Part shown: in pieces, positions 1 to 6,898 of the stretch
How positions within the stretch are numbered: the first letter of the stretch is position 1
Layout of the letters: every line of letters starts with the position of its first letter
Source of the DNA: Prevotellaceae bacterium
Lineage (GTDB): Bacteria; Bacteroidota; Bacteroidia; Bacteroidales; Bacteroidaceae
Length of the DNA stretch: 7,894 nt
Direction: 5' to 3'
Assembly: GCA_905371275.1 (NCBI GenBank)
Contig: CAJPLH010000084.1
Coordinates: 1 to 7,894, forward strand
Program-made: the position numbers and the translations under genes
Notes under the pieces: model-generated
Seen by the model: the letters and a program-made list of their open reading frames with translations, nothing else
The model's database searches: none
What the model was told of the DNA's origin: nothing

Positions 1-57
1 TATTCATCAGCAATGAAACAACCATCGACAAATCAGCAATGAAACAACCAACAACGA
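1..57. repeat. Short direct repeat, 26-bp period, at left edge
   Basis: A 19-base word (atcagcaatgaaacaacca) occurs at 6-24 and again at 32-50, exactly 26 bases apart, so this is about two copies of a tandem unit (6-31, 32-57). A third copy may begin at 58 (atca) but decays at once. A second 9-base word, caatactca, occurs at 60-68 and 79-87. The array touches the window edge and could continue to the left. No coding potential is evident here. Its function is unknown; it could be a minisatellite in an intergenic region. Confidence 0.6.
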
Positions 58-148
58 ATCAATACTCAACCCCAAAGCCAATACTCATTTGCATTACTTA
101 AACCCCTATTCCGCAAAGCAAAGATGACAAAACACAGCATACAAAAAG

Positions 149-176
149 AAAAAACGGCACAAATATGCCGTTTTTT
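149..176 (-). terminator. Rho-independent terminator downstream of the barrel gene
   Basis: The arms are perfect inverted repeats of 11 bases (aaaaaacggca at 149-159, tgccgtttttt at 166-176) around a 6-base loop. The GC core is flanked by A-runs on one side and T-runs on the other, so the structure would work on either strand. It lies about 55 bases past the stop codon of the minus-strand barrel gene and is the natural end of that transcript. It may also stop transcription arriving from the left. Confidence 0.78.
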
Positions 177-231
177 CACTCTTTGGGGGTATTTCCACCC
201 ATATATAATAGGGGGAAGGAAGAAAAAGATA

Positions 232-1500
232 TTACTTGAATCTTTTGAGCAAAAAGCGCGGTTGGGCGCGCAAGAACACCCCAAAAGAAAAAGTATGGCG
301 CAGGGCAGCAGGATCGATGGCACCATTTTTCAGTTGCAAACATCCAGCATCAGTGATATAACCATTGGCTTTAGCCCCAAAAACATAGTCGCGACCAAAA
401 GAGCGTGCATATTCTATACTCCAAAAGGCAGTGTTCATATGAGAAAATCGCGCACCTTCGTTCTTGAGAGAAATCGTGTTGAAGAAAGGACTACCATAAA
501 GTGTGACAAAATCTTGCGTTTTCCACCATCCGAGTTGAAGACGAAGCGCCTGCCACATCTGGAGGGAACCACCGACCCACATTGCAGCACCATTGTTGAA
601 CGGCCACAGTTTTCCGGCTTGCTGATAAGCACCGAGTGCGTGCATCTCTAGTGCCGCCTCATTAATGACGCGATGATGCAAAACTTTCCGCAATTGTACC
701 CCCACACTACCATTGCAAAGAGTTTGCACCCCTAAATCCGTGTCATCTTGTTCTCCTCCACGATGTTGCACCATCATTTGCACGGGCAAATCGAGCGACC
801 ATCCGTGAGCATGAGGTTGCAAAAGGTGAAGCACCTGCGATATTCCCACCGTGAAAGCCTCTTGGTGTTTGTCCATCTCATAGATGAAACTTTGCCAATC
901 AATCCACGCATCCATCTTCCAACGGCGCGTGCGAACTACGGTTTGAAATCCTTTTTCGGGATCAGTAGTGAGCAGATTTTCGGGTTTATAGAGCGGAAGG
1001 ATTAGGTTATGATTTGCTCCTCCATACAAATCACCAAACACAAAAGTGGCAGCTCCCATCTGCAGTTCAGCTCTAAAAAAGGGCAAAGTATGAGCAAACC
1101 CTTGATAAGCATTGCCCTTCCACGTGACGATGTCGTGAAAGGCATAGTTGGGATAGTAGTTCGTACCGTCATAGCAGAGTGCTGTGAGTCCCAGCTGTAA
1201 ATTCAGATTGGAGAGAGGGCGATAAGTGAGATGTGGAGTAAGCCTCACTCCAGGAAGAGTGTAGCCTTTGGCAATGTTTCCATCAAACTCATTATCTTTG
1301 AAGAAAGCTAGGGCATCGACTTTGAGATAGAGCGTTTTAATTTCAGCTGAGTCCGTGTCGCAACGTGCGGTGAGTTGATGAAATTAATCGGACTCTGCCG
1401 TTTGGGCAAGGGCAACTCCCGACACAAGAAAAGGAACAAGGAGTAGACCTAGAAGAATGCTACGCAAGTATTGCGCTAGGAGTATAAGCGAGTCTTTCAT
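232..1500 (-). pseudogene. Outer-membrane beta-barrel protein gene interrupted by an in-frame TAA
   Basis: The reading frame starts at ATG 1500 and runs to TAA at 232-234, 421 sense codons in all, but codon 39 (1384-1386) is TAA. Residues 1-33 form a signal peptide: MKDS start, long Leu/Val core, cleavage after a VALAQ-like site. Only TAESD follows before the stop. Beyond it the frame stays open for 383 codons and reads as an exported barrel: many alternating amphipathic strands, Trp/Tyr girdles, Gly-rich turns, and a C-terminus of aromatic/hydrophobic alternation. An upstream TTG at 1575 would also open the frame but adds a poor leader, so ATG 1500 is preferred. No in-frame ATG follows the stop until well inside the barrel, and restart at GTG 1248 would lack an export signal. 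The gene is therefore inactivated, read through, or mis-sequenced. The gene starts 83 bases after the DUF2141 gene ends. I recognise no specific substrate or named family. Confidence 0.7.
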
Positions 1501-1583
1501 AAATGGCACATTAGGAAGTTTGCGAAGTGAGAAATCAGACGATGATATGAATTCGAAAAGAAAGAACAAAGGCAAACAGACAA

Positions 1584-2075
1584 TCAGTGCAAAAGGATGG
1601 TGGTTTGTTGATTAGTTTCTAGGCGAAAAGCGCATCTTTTGAAACTTGGGGGGCCCATAATGATGCGCGGATTGTTGCTAAATCCCCCTAGTTCTGTGGG
1701 GATGCCGATGAGATTGCGATCGATTTTGCCGTTAGCATTGGCGTCTTGGTAGACAGAAATGGCATAAGTGCCAGCAGGTAGTGAGAGTGTAATGGGTTGT
1801 CGTTGCGCAGTGAGTGTGAACACGCGCACCACTTGCAGGGGATGTTTGCGAAAGTGCTCCGGACTGTCATAGACCGAGAGGACAATGTTCCCTTTGTTGT
1901 CTTTAAACCCTTTGAGATGAACGGACAACGTGTGCTTAGTCGCGTTAGAGCTTTGCGCGACTGAGGGAGAAACGGAAAAGAAGGTGAGCAGGAGTGCCGA
2001 AATCGTCAAGAAGGACGAGGAAAGATGGCGGATGTTTCGTTGAGTGTTCAACAAAAGGAGAATCAATCTGTGCAT
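1584..2075 (-). CDS. Secreted DUF2141 family protein
   Basis: This 163-residue protein has an N-terminal signal sequence: a hydrophobic run at about 20-36 and a likely cleavage near SVAQ (38-41). The mature part is a small beta-sandwich-like domain. Hallmarks of DUF2141 are visible: a KGNIVLSVYDSPEHF stretch at 61-75, LPAGTYAISVYQDANANGKID at about 99-119, then GIPTE (124-128), GFSNN (131-135) and GPPSF (141-145). The whole predicted mature chain is covered, so it appears complete. The frame is open further upstream to 2144, but that would overlap the transporter gene and place charged residues before the signal peptide, so ATG 2075 is chosen. It starts 34 bases after the transporter stop codon, suggesting co-transcription. 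DUF2141 proteins are exported and of unknown biochemical role; I infer a periplasmic or surface location and no more. Confidence 0.82.
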   Translation of the reverse strand: MHRLILLLLNTQRNIRHLSSSFLTISALLLTFFSVSPSVAQSSNATKHTLSVHLKGFKDNKGNIVLSVYDSPEHFRKHPLQVVRVFTLTAQRQPITLSLPAGTYAISVYQDANANGKIDRNLIGIPTELGGFSNNPRIIMGPPSFKRCAFRLETNQQTTILLH

Positions 2076-2109
2076 AAGAGGGACAGGTGAGAAAAGAAAA
2101 ACATCAAAT

Positions 2110-3090
2110 CTAAGTAGGAGTGTCTGTTTGAAAAGATGAGTCACACGTTGTGCTTTCGCCGTTCTTCGTTTGGTTTTGTTGCATATCTCTTCTCGACTTG
2201 GAGAGGGTGACGAGTGCTACTCCAGAGAAGATGAGCGCCACAGCCAATGCGTGAGTGAGTGTGAAGACAGCGAGTCCTAAAATGATGCTGACAATGACGG
2301 CAACGATGGGTTGAACATAGTTGTACATGCTCACGACAGTGGGTCGCAGCACTTGTTGTCCGCGAATCATGAGGATATAGGCAAGGAATGTTCCCCCTAC
2401 GACGACGTATGCGATTTCTGCGAGTGTGACCATAGAGAGCGCGCTCCAAGGTGTTTGCCAAACGTGTTGTGCGGTGAACGGCCAGATAATGCAGGTGGCA
2501 GAGAGAAACATCCACTTGTTGACGGTGAAGATGCTGTAGCGTTTGGCCAACCATCCGAAGACGGTGAGATAGATGGTGTAGGAGATTTGTGCTGCAAAAC
2601 AAAGTAGGTCTCCACGAAGGTCGCCCATGCCTGATGCTCCAGCAGCTGTGCGGACACTGGTCATGACGAGCAAAACGGCTCCGCAACATCCGAGTGCCAC
2701 TCCAAGCGCTTTGCGCAGCGTGATGGGTTCTTTGAGAATGAGCGCAGAGAGGAGGAGTGCAGAAATGGGCATAGTTGTGGTGACGATGCCAGCATTGACG
2801 GGAGAGGTGAGACTAAGTCCGATGGTGAAGCAGCATTGATTGCCCACAAGTCCGAAAACCGCAGCCAGACACAAGAGTGCGATGTGTTTGCGCGAGATGG
2901 TTTCACGGGGTGTGAACAATGAGGTGAACCAGAAGAGGATGGCTCCACCCAAGACTCTAAGGGAGACTAAGGTGATGCCGTCGATGCCATGTTGCATAGC
3001 ATCTTTTCCTAGTGGCGACATAAGTCCCCAGCAGATGGCAGCTCCGGCTAAGGAGAGGTGTGCAAGAAGTGGAGTTCGATTGTTAGACAT
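2110..3090 (-). CDS. EamA/DMT-superfamily inner-membrane transporter
   Basis: The 326-residue protein has ten predicted membrane helices arranged as two EamA repeats (about 9-145 and 160-297), the standard layout and length for drug/metabolite transporter permeases of the EamA (RhaT/YdcZ-like) group. Visible family features are the WG motif in helix 1 (AAICWGLMSPLGK, 17-29), the helix 4 segment ending LKEP (119-122), and the second-repeat helix 9 with YNYVQPIVA (257-265). The hydrophilic tail after residue 298 is rich in Ser, Thr and Gln and probably cytoplasmic. Members move metabolites or amino acids, often outward; the substrate cannot be read from sequence. Start ATG 3090 fits the first helix. 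The gene is followed closely by the DUF2141 gene and is likely the first gene of that transcript. Confidence 0.88.
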   Translation of the reverse strand: MSNNRTPLLAHLSLAGAAICWGLMSPLGKDAMQHGIDGITLVSLRVLGGAILFWFTSLFTPRETISRKHIALLCLAAVFGLVGNQCCFTIGLSLTSPVNAGIVTTTMPISALLLSALILKEPITLRKALGVALGCCGAVLLVMTSVRTAAGASGMGDLRGDLLCFAAQISYTIYLTVFGWLAKRYSIFTVNKWMFLSATCIIWPFTAQHVWQTPWSALSMVTLAEIAYVVVGGTFLAYILMIRGQQVLRPTVVSMYNYVQPIVAVIVSIILGLAVFTLTHALAVALIFSGVALVTLSKSRRDMQQNQTKNGESTTCDSSFQTDTPT

Positions 3091-3100
3091 TAGAAGTTAG

Positions 3101-3140
3101 AGGGTCGCAGACCCTTTTTGTTCGCCACGACAAGCGTGGC
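3101..3140. repeat. Two adjacent hairpins in the leader before the transporter gene
   Basis: Two short perfect inverted repeats stand side by side. The first is agggtc (3101-3106) and gaccct (3110-3115) with a 3-base loop. The second is gccacg (3124-3129) and cgtggc (3135-3140) with a 5-base loop. On the plus strand the first is followed by five T's (3115-3119), but no plus-strand gene ends here. On the minus strand they lie 11-50 bases upstream of the transporter ATG. They could be a REP-like interspersed element, an mRNA leader structure, or chance. Confidence 0.45.
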
Positions 3141-3199
3141 TCAGAGAGAGAAAGTAAACGTGAAAAGTGGGATTTTAGTCATTAGAGCCGTGGAAAGCC

Positions 3200-3238
3200 A
3201 AAAAAAGCACGACAGACCTTTGTGGGAATGTCGCGCTT
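3200..3238 (-). terminator. Rho-independent terminator of the HU gene
   Basis: On the minus strand a 10-base stem forms between aagcgcgaca (complement of 3229-3238) and tgtcgtgctt (complement of 3205-3214), with one G-U pair and a 14-base loop, followed directly by a run of seven T's (complement of 3200-3206). It begins 22 bases past the HU stop codon. It separates HU from the transporter operon. Confidence 0.85.
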
Positions 3239-3260
3239 GTATGTTGAAGTAGGAAATGAA

Positions 3261-3527
3261 TTACTTCACTTCGAGGGCAGAACCAGCCTTGAACTTCACC
3301 ACCTTCTTTGCAGGAATAGTGATTTTTTCTTTAGTAGCAGGGTTGATACCTTGACGTTCGGGACGTTCGTTTACAGAGAAAGTACCAAAGCCGAGGAGAG
3401 CTACTTTATCACCTTCTTTTAAAGCAGTAGCGATAGCATCAAGAGTTGCTTCAACAGCGGCCTTAGCCTGAGCTTGCGTCAAATTGGCTTGTTTAGCCAC
3501 TGCGCTAGAGAGTTCTGTTTTGTTCAT
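3261..3527 (-). CDS. HU-family histone-like DNA-binding protein
   Basis: This 88-residue protein is essentially the full length of an HU subunit (about 90). It has the N-terminal helical dimerisation region (1-40, MNKTELSSAVAKQA start) and the beta-arm region with the HU/IHF signature GFGTFSVNERPERQGINPAT (about 46-65), including the Pro of the NP pair that intercalates in bent DNA. The C-terminus is basic (KKVVKFKAG). HU binds DNA without strong sequence specificity, bends and compacts it, and acts as a homo- or heterodimer. I cannot distinguish HU from a close IHF-like paralogue with certainty, but the signature and length favour HU. It is transcribed alone: its own promoter lies upstream and a strong terminator downstream. 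Confidence 0.93.
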   Translation of the reverse strand: MNKTELSSAVAKQANLTQAQAKAAVEATLDAIATALKEGDKVALLGFGTFSVNERPERQGINPATKEKITIPAKKVVKFKAGSALEVK

Positions 3528-3561
3528 ATTGCGAATGATTTTAAATGATTATTCGATTTGT

Positions 3562-3590
3562 ATAGACCCACTTAGTGAACTTCGGTCTAT
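3562..3590 (-). other. Inverted repeat in the HU mRNA leader
   Basis: A 7-base perfect inverted repeat, atagacc (3562-3568) and ggtctat (3584-3590), spans a 15-base loop. It lies just downstream of the proposed promoter, at the start of the predicted 5' untranslated region and 35-63 bases before the HU start codon. It could fold in the mRNA or be a palindromic protein-binding site. Either would affect HU expression; neither is demonstrated. Confidence 0.45.
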
Positions 3591-3600
3591 GTTTCCTGTG

Positions 3601-3631
3601 CAAATATATTGTAATATAGTGGGTTGTACAA
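3601..3631 (-). promoter_or_regulatory. Bacteroidota-type promoter of the HU gene
   Basis: On the minus strand TATATTTG (complement of 3601-3608) matches the Bacteroides -7 consensus TAnnTTTG exactly. A TTG (complement of 3629-3631) stands 20 bases upstream of it, the expected spacing to the -33 element. Transcription would begin near 3594, giving a leader of about 67 bases before the HU ATG. The region between is AT-rich. No comparable pair of boxes was found before the other genes. Confidence 0.65.
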
Positions 3632-3730
3632 GTAAAAATGTCTTTTTTTTCTAGCTACTCCTCAAAAAAATGGTTTTCAGAGGATTTTGGCCTGATTTTA
3701 TCACAGAAACTAGTCAATTCGTCCTATGAA

Positions 3731-6133
3731 TTAGCGCACAAAAGCGACCTTAGCCACAGCGTGTTGCGCTCCATTTTGTGCGGTGATATAGAAATAATAT
3801 ACACCAGATGCAGCGCGCTCTCCGTTGGGAGTTCTACCATCCCAAGTGAAGGTGCCTCCTAGACTCTTGCCACGAGTGACCAAATGACCGTCTTCGGTGA
3901 CGACTCTCACCTCAGCATCAGTGACGAGTCCATCGAGTGTGATTTGTCCCGAATAGTCAGGACGAACAGGATTGGGATAAACGCGAATGTTGTCGTTGCG
4001 AAGCGAGGTCTCTGGTAGGGAAACGTGGGCTTGGTAAGACATCAGTCCTTTGCTGGTGCCAATCATAACTTCGCCAGACGTGGGATGGCAAGCGATGCTC
4101 CAAATTTCGTTGGAGAAGAGTGGAGAATTCTCGACGGTGAAGTGATTTTCGACAGTGAGGGCGTCGGGCGACAAGACGTATACTCCATTGTCGAGTGTGC
4201 CCACCCATTTTCGGTTTGCACCATCGACAGCCAGTGCAGAGATGCTGACTCCAGCGAGGAGGTAGTCGGCAAGGTTTGTGCCATCGTTGCGCGGAATTTT
4301 GATTTGTGTGACATTGAAATCACGGTGACTCCATTTGTCGGGATTGTCCACTCGAAACAGCCCCTTACTTGTGCCGAGCCAAATGGCGCTGTCGCGGTCT
4401 TCCACAATGGCCATAGCATAACCTGGGTGGATAGTTTCCCCATCCTGATTGTTGAAAGAGGAACGGAAAGTGACGATATCATCGCGAGTGTTGGCAGGTG
4501 TGCCATTATAGTCTAAACAGAGGAAACCACTCTTGTGTTCGTGGGTGCCGCGCCGAGAAACAATCCACATCCGACCTTTGGAATCAATCATTATCTTTTC
4601 TAACGTGGGTGCGTTGTCGATATCCTTGAGGTAGATTTCTCCCCAATCTCCCTTAGGACTAATGAAATGTAAGGCGGTGTCGGCACTGTTGTTGATGAAG
4701 AAGAGATAGCCTTTTGCATCGTAAATGGCTCCGTCGGTGCGGACATAGTTTTTGAAAGCGTGTACTACGCGCTTTTCAGCCGATACGAGAGGGGAATTGG
4801 TATAAGTGAATTGCTTGGTGATGCGACTGCCATCGTAGAGATAGACTCCAGTGCGCGAGGTGGTGACGGCATATTGCTGTGGGTTGAGGGGATTTCTGTC
4901 GATGCAGGTGGCATTTTCAAAGTTTGTACCCACATAGCCTTCAGCGGCTGATGGTGAGGAAAGGAAAGTCCATATGTTGTGGCTCAAGATTTCTGACATC
5001 TGTGGGAACGATTCGCGATCGTAAGGATCAAGGCGTCCACAGGCAATGAGTAAGTCTTCTCCTCGATAGCGCATAAAATAGGCTAAATCGTAGCGTGGGC
5101 CAGTTCGTCCAAAATACTGTGTGGCTTTGTCGGCACTCCATTCTGCGGCATCGACAGGGCGTCTCACAATGCCTTTGTCGCTGAATCCTAACCACCATCC
5201 ACCCTGTCCGTCAGTGTCGGCGCATTGAGCTTCAGCGGGAATCGAAGTGCGCGAGAAAGCTGCGATGTTGGCGGGAGCTACTCGGGTGATGCGTCCTTGT
5301 TGATAAGCTAGGAGTTGTCCTTCAGTGTCTATGCGCAGTTGATTGCCACGATATTCTTTGTCGAAATGTTGCCATCCAGCAGAGGGTGCGACTTGCGCTG
5401 CCGTGTTGTCAACAGCTTGCAGAGAGGGTGCTGAGATGCTCCAAAGTCCGGCATTTGCTCCTTGGTCGGGATCGAGCGATACAAACAGGGTTTGTGCGGA
5501 GGGAGCAATGGCATTGACATGAGCATTGAGAGCTAGTGTCCACTGTGAGAGGTCGTTGAGATTTCCTCTGCGATCGATGTGATAGAACTTTCCTCCATAG
5601 GCTGCAAAGAGATGGTTTCCCCACAGTGCAACATCTTCGCATTGTCCGACATCAAAATGTCCTCGCACGAGGGATTGGGCAAGATCGATCCACAGAAATC
5701 CCTTACTGGTGGTGACGAAAGCATGATCGTCTTGCACGCGAAGTCGGCGTGCCACTAAATCTTCTTTCTGACTGTCAACAAGGTGTGGAAAATGCAGAAC
5801 TTCTCCTGTTTGAAGACGCAAAATGTCGACGAATCCATCATCGTAAAGCAGCACGAGGGTTTTGCGCTTGTGGGAGAATCCGATGTGGGCGATGCTTTTT
5901 CGGGCAAGTCCGTGGGATATGCGTGTGATGGGGGTTGACGTTTTGGCAACGATATCGCAGACCAACAGATTGCTTCCCATGAGGGCATAGAGATATCGAC
6001 CATCGCGCACGAGTTCTTTCCCATCGTAATAGGAAAGATAGGGTGTCCAGCGAGATGACTCAACAGCTTGTGTGGTGATGCCTACACAAAACAGGAGTAA
6101 AGAGAGGAGAAGTCGGGATATGATTTTAGGCAT
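3731..6133 (-). CDS. porZ: PorZ-like T9SS surface component (beta-propellers plus C-terminal domain)
   Basis: This 800-residue protein starts with a signal peptide (about 1-24, MPKIISRLLLSLLLF core, cleavage near TQA). The frame extends to a TTG at 6175 next to the rdgB stop, but ATG 6133 places the signal peptide at the terminus. The body is a series of beta-propeller blades opening with WTPYLSYYDGKELVRDGRYLYAL. Regulator-propeller motifs (xIWLGTSKGLFR type) recur at about 573-598, 629-654 and 677-700. The last 88 residues (about 713-800) carry VYPNPVRP, TWDGRTPNGERAASGVYYFY and a terminal KVAFVR, a T9SS C-terminal domain with FlgD-like Ig fold. PorZ of Porphyromonas gingivalis is about this length and has the same order of parts. 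There it belongs to the surface attachment complex with PorU, PorV and PorQ, and binds anionic LPS used to anchor cargo. The alternative is another propeller protein exported by T9SS. It follows rdgB by 42 bases. Confidence 0.8.
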   Translation of the reverse strand: MPKIISRLLLSLLLFCVGITTQAVESSRWTPYLSYYDGKELVRDGRYLYALMGSNLLVCDIVAKTSTPITRISHGLARKSIAHIGFSHKRKTLVLLYDDGFVDILRLQTGEVLHFPHLVDSQKEDLVARRLRVQDDHAFVTTSKGFLWIDLAQSLVRGHFDVGQCEDVALWGNHLFAAYGGKFYHIDRRGNLNDLSQWTLALNAHVNAIAPSAQTLFVSLDPDQGANAGLWSISAPSLQAVDNTAAQVAPSAGWQHFDKEYRGNQLRIDTEGQLLAYQQGRITRVAPANIAAFSRTSIPAEAQCADTDGQGGWWLGFSDKGIVRRPVDAAEWSADKATQYFGRTGPRYDLAYFMRYRGEDLLIACGRLDPYDRESFPQMSEILSHNIWTFLSSPSAAEGYVGTNFENATCIDRNPLNPQQYAVTTSRTGVYLYDGSRITKQFTYTNSPLVSAEKRVVHAFKNYVRTDGAIYDAKGYLFFINNSADTALHFISPKGDWGEIYLKDIDNAPTLEKIMIDSKGRMWIVSRRGTHEHKSGFLCLDYNGTPANTRDDIVTFRSSFNNQDGETIHPGYAMAIVEDRDSAIWLGTSKGLFRVDNPDKWSHRDFNVTQIKIPRNDGTNLADYLLAGVSISALAVDGANRKWVGTLDNGVYVLSPDALTVENHFTVENSPLFSNEIWSIACHPTSGEVMIGTSKGLMSYQAHVSLPETSLRNDNIRVYPNPVRPDYSGQITLDGLVTDAEVRVVTEDGHLVTRGKSLGGTFTWDGRTPNGERAASGVYYFYITAQNGAQHAVAKVAFVR

Positions 6134-6175
6134 TTGAATTAGACCTTGGGATGAAGTGGGGTCACTCTTAAGCAA

Positions 6176-6757
6176 CTAAAATTGTAGGTTGTCGAGGAAC
6201 TGGCAGAGTTGAGCAACGGCTCGTGCTCGGTGAGAGAGTTTATTTTTCACTTCCACACCTAGTTCTGCGAAGGTTTTTCCCGTGTCTTCGGGTGAAAAGA
6301 CGGGATCATAACCAAATCCTTCTGTGCCGCGGCGTTCAGTGGTGATAAGTCCTTCAACCTTTCCTTCAAAGAGGTATTCTTTTCCTCCTAAAATGAGAGC
6401 TATGGCGGTGCGGAAAGCGGCTTTACGATTATTTTTTCCCTCCATCTCACTCAACAATTTGGCAACATTGGCTTCTGTGTCGTGCCGATCGGGGAAGGCG
6501 TATCGTGCGGTGTGCACTCCGGGTTTTCCTCCGAGGGCTTCAACTTCTAAACCAGTGTCGTCTGCAAAGACGTCAAAACCATATCGTTCGTGGACAAAAC
6601 GCGCTTTGAGGAGGGCATTTCCCTCTAGGGTATCGGCTGTTTCGGGGATGTCTTCGTGGCAGTCGATGTCTTGGAGAGAAACGATTTTGAATTTATTTCC
6701 CACAACGGATCGAATTTCTTCGAGTTTGTGGGCATTGTTGGTGGCGATGACGAGCAT
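6176..6757 (-). CDS. rdgB: XTP/dITP pyrophosphatase (RdgB/HAM1 family)
   Basis: The enzyme hydrolyses non-canonical purine triphosphates (XTP, dITP, ITP) to the monophosphate and pyrophosphate, keeping them out of DNA and RNA; it acts in the cytoplasm as a homodimer. The 193-residue chain shows all family motifs: ATNNAHKLEEIR (5-16) for nucleotide binding, TLEGNALLKA (43-52), the catalytic FADDTGLEVEALGGKPGVHTAR region (64-85, with the acidic pair D66/D67), GFGYDPVF (147-154), and the base-recognition KNKLSHRARA (171-180). ATG 6757 is the start because it opens directly on the conserved MLVIATNN; the frame upstream to 6820 gives a hydrophobic leader foreign to this cytosolic family. Its stop lies 42 bases before porZ, so the two are probably co-transcribed. 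No divergence from the family is seen. Confidence 0.96.
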   Translation of the reverse strand: MLVIATNNAHKLEEIRSVVGNKFKIVSLQDIDCHEDIPETADTLEGNALLKARFVHERYGFDVFADDTGLEVEALGGKPGVHTARYAFPDRHDTEANVAKLLSEMEGKNNRKAAFRTAIALILGGKEYLFEGKVEGLITTERRGTEGFGYDPVFSPEDTGKTFAELGVEVKNKLSHRARAVAQLCQFLDNLQF

Positions 6758-6818
6758 ATAATATAAGGGTTGAGTAGAAATAGGGAGAAAACTGCATAGA
6801 AAGAACTGAAATTTCTCC

Positions 6819-6863
6819 AAAAAAGTGTGTGATGCAATGCCAATGCTACTGACATTGCATCAC
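6819..6863 (-). terminator. Probable terminator of the yitT gene
   Basis: An 11-base perfect inverted repeat, gtgatgcaatg (6829-6839) and cattgcatcac (6853-6863), encloses a 13-base loop. On the minus strand it is followed, after four bases, by six T's (complement of 6819-6824). It lies 36 bases past the yitT stop and 72 bases before the rdgB start. The gap between stem and T-run makes it weaker than the HU terminator, so some read-through into rdgB is possible. Confidence 0.55.
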
Positions 6864-6870
6864 GTTTCAT

Positions 6871-6896
6871 CCCAATTGGTCATTAGACCGATTGGG
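6871..6896. repeat. Second hairpin immediately after the yitT stop codon
   Basis: The arms cccaattggtc (6871-6881) and gaccgattggg (6886-6896) pair over 11 positions with one T-G wobble (plus strand) and a 4-base loop, followed on the plus strand by four T's. On the minus strand it begins two bases after the yitT stop and lies just ahead of the terminator hairpin. It may protect the 3' end of the yitT mRNA or block transcription from the left. No plus-strand gene is seen to use it. Confidence 0.5.
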
Positions 6897-6898
6897 TT

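Noticed and set aside
1..57. CRISPR array
   Set aside because: Only two copies are visible, the non-repeated part is 7 bases and not spacer-like, and no cas gene is present in the window.
124..651. Plus-strand open frame of 175 codons overlapping the end of the barrel gene
   Set aside because: It is antisense to the barrel frame and the terminator, has no recognisable domain, and its composition (many Arg/Lys/Thr from reversed codons) fits a shadow frame.
2141..2689. Minus-strand open frame of 182 codons inside the transporter gene
   Set aside because: It lies in another frame of a well-supported ten-helix transporter and is rich in His, Arg and Ser with no fold or motif, typical of an overlapping spurious frame.
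3149..3156. TACTTTCT on the minus strand as a -7 box for the transporter operon
   Set aside because: It matches TAnnTTTG at six of eight positions and there is no TTG at the expected distance upstream; the promoter of this operon is left unassigned.
3659..3684. Possible terminator after porZ (tcctc / gagga arms around A- and T-rich sequence)
   Set aside because: The stem has only five GC-containing pairs followed by a mismatch, and the minus-strand continuation is A-rich rather than T-rich, so it does not fit a rho-independent terminator.
4025..4516. Plus-strand open frame of 163 codons inside porZ
   Set aside because: It is antisense to a strongly supported propeller domain and shows no signal or motif of its own.
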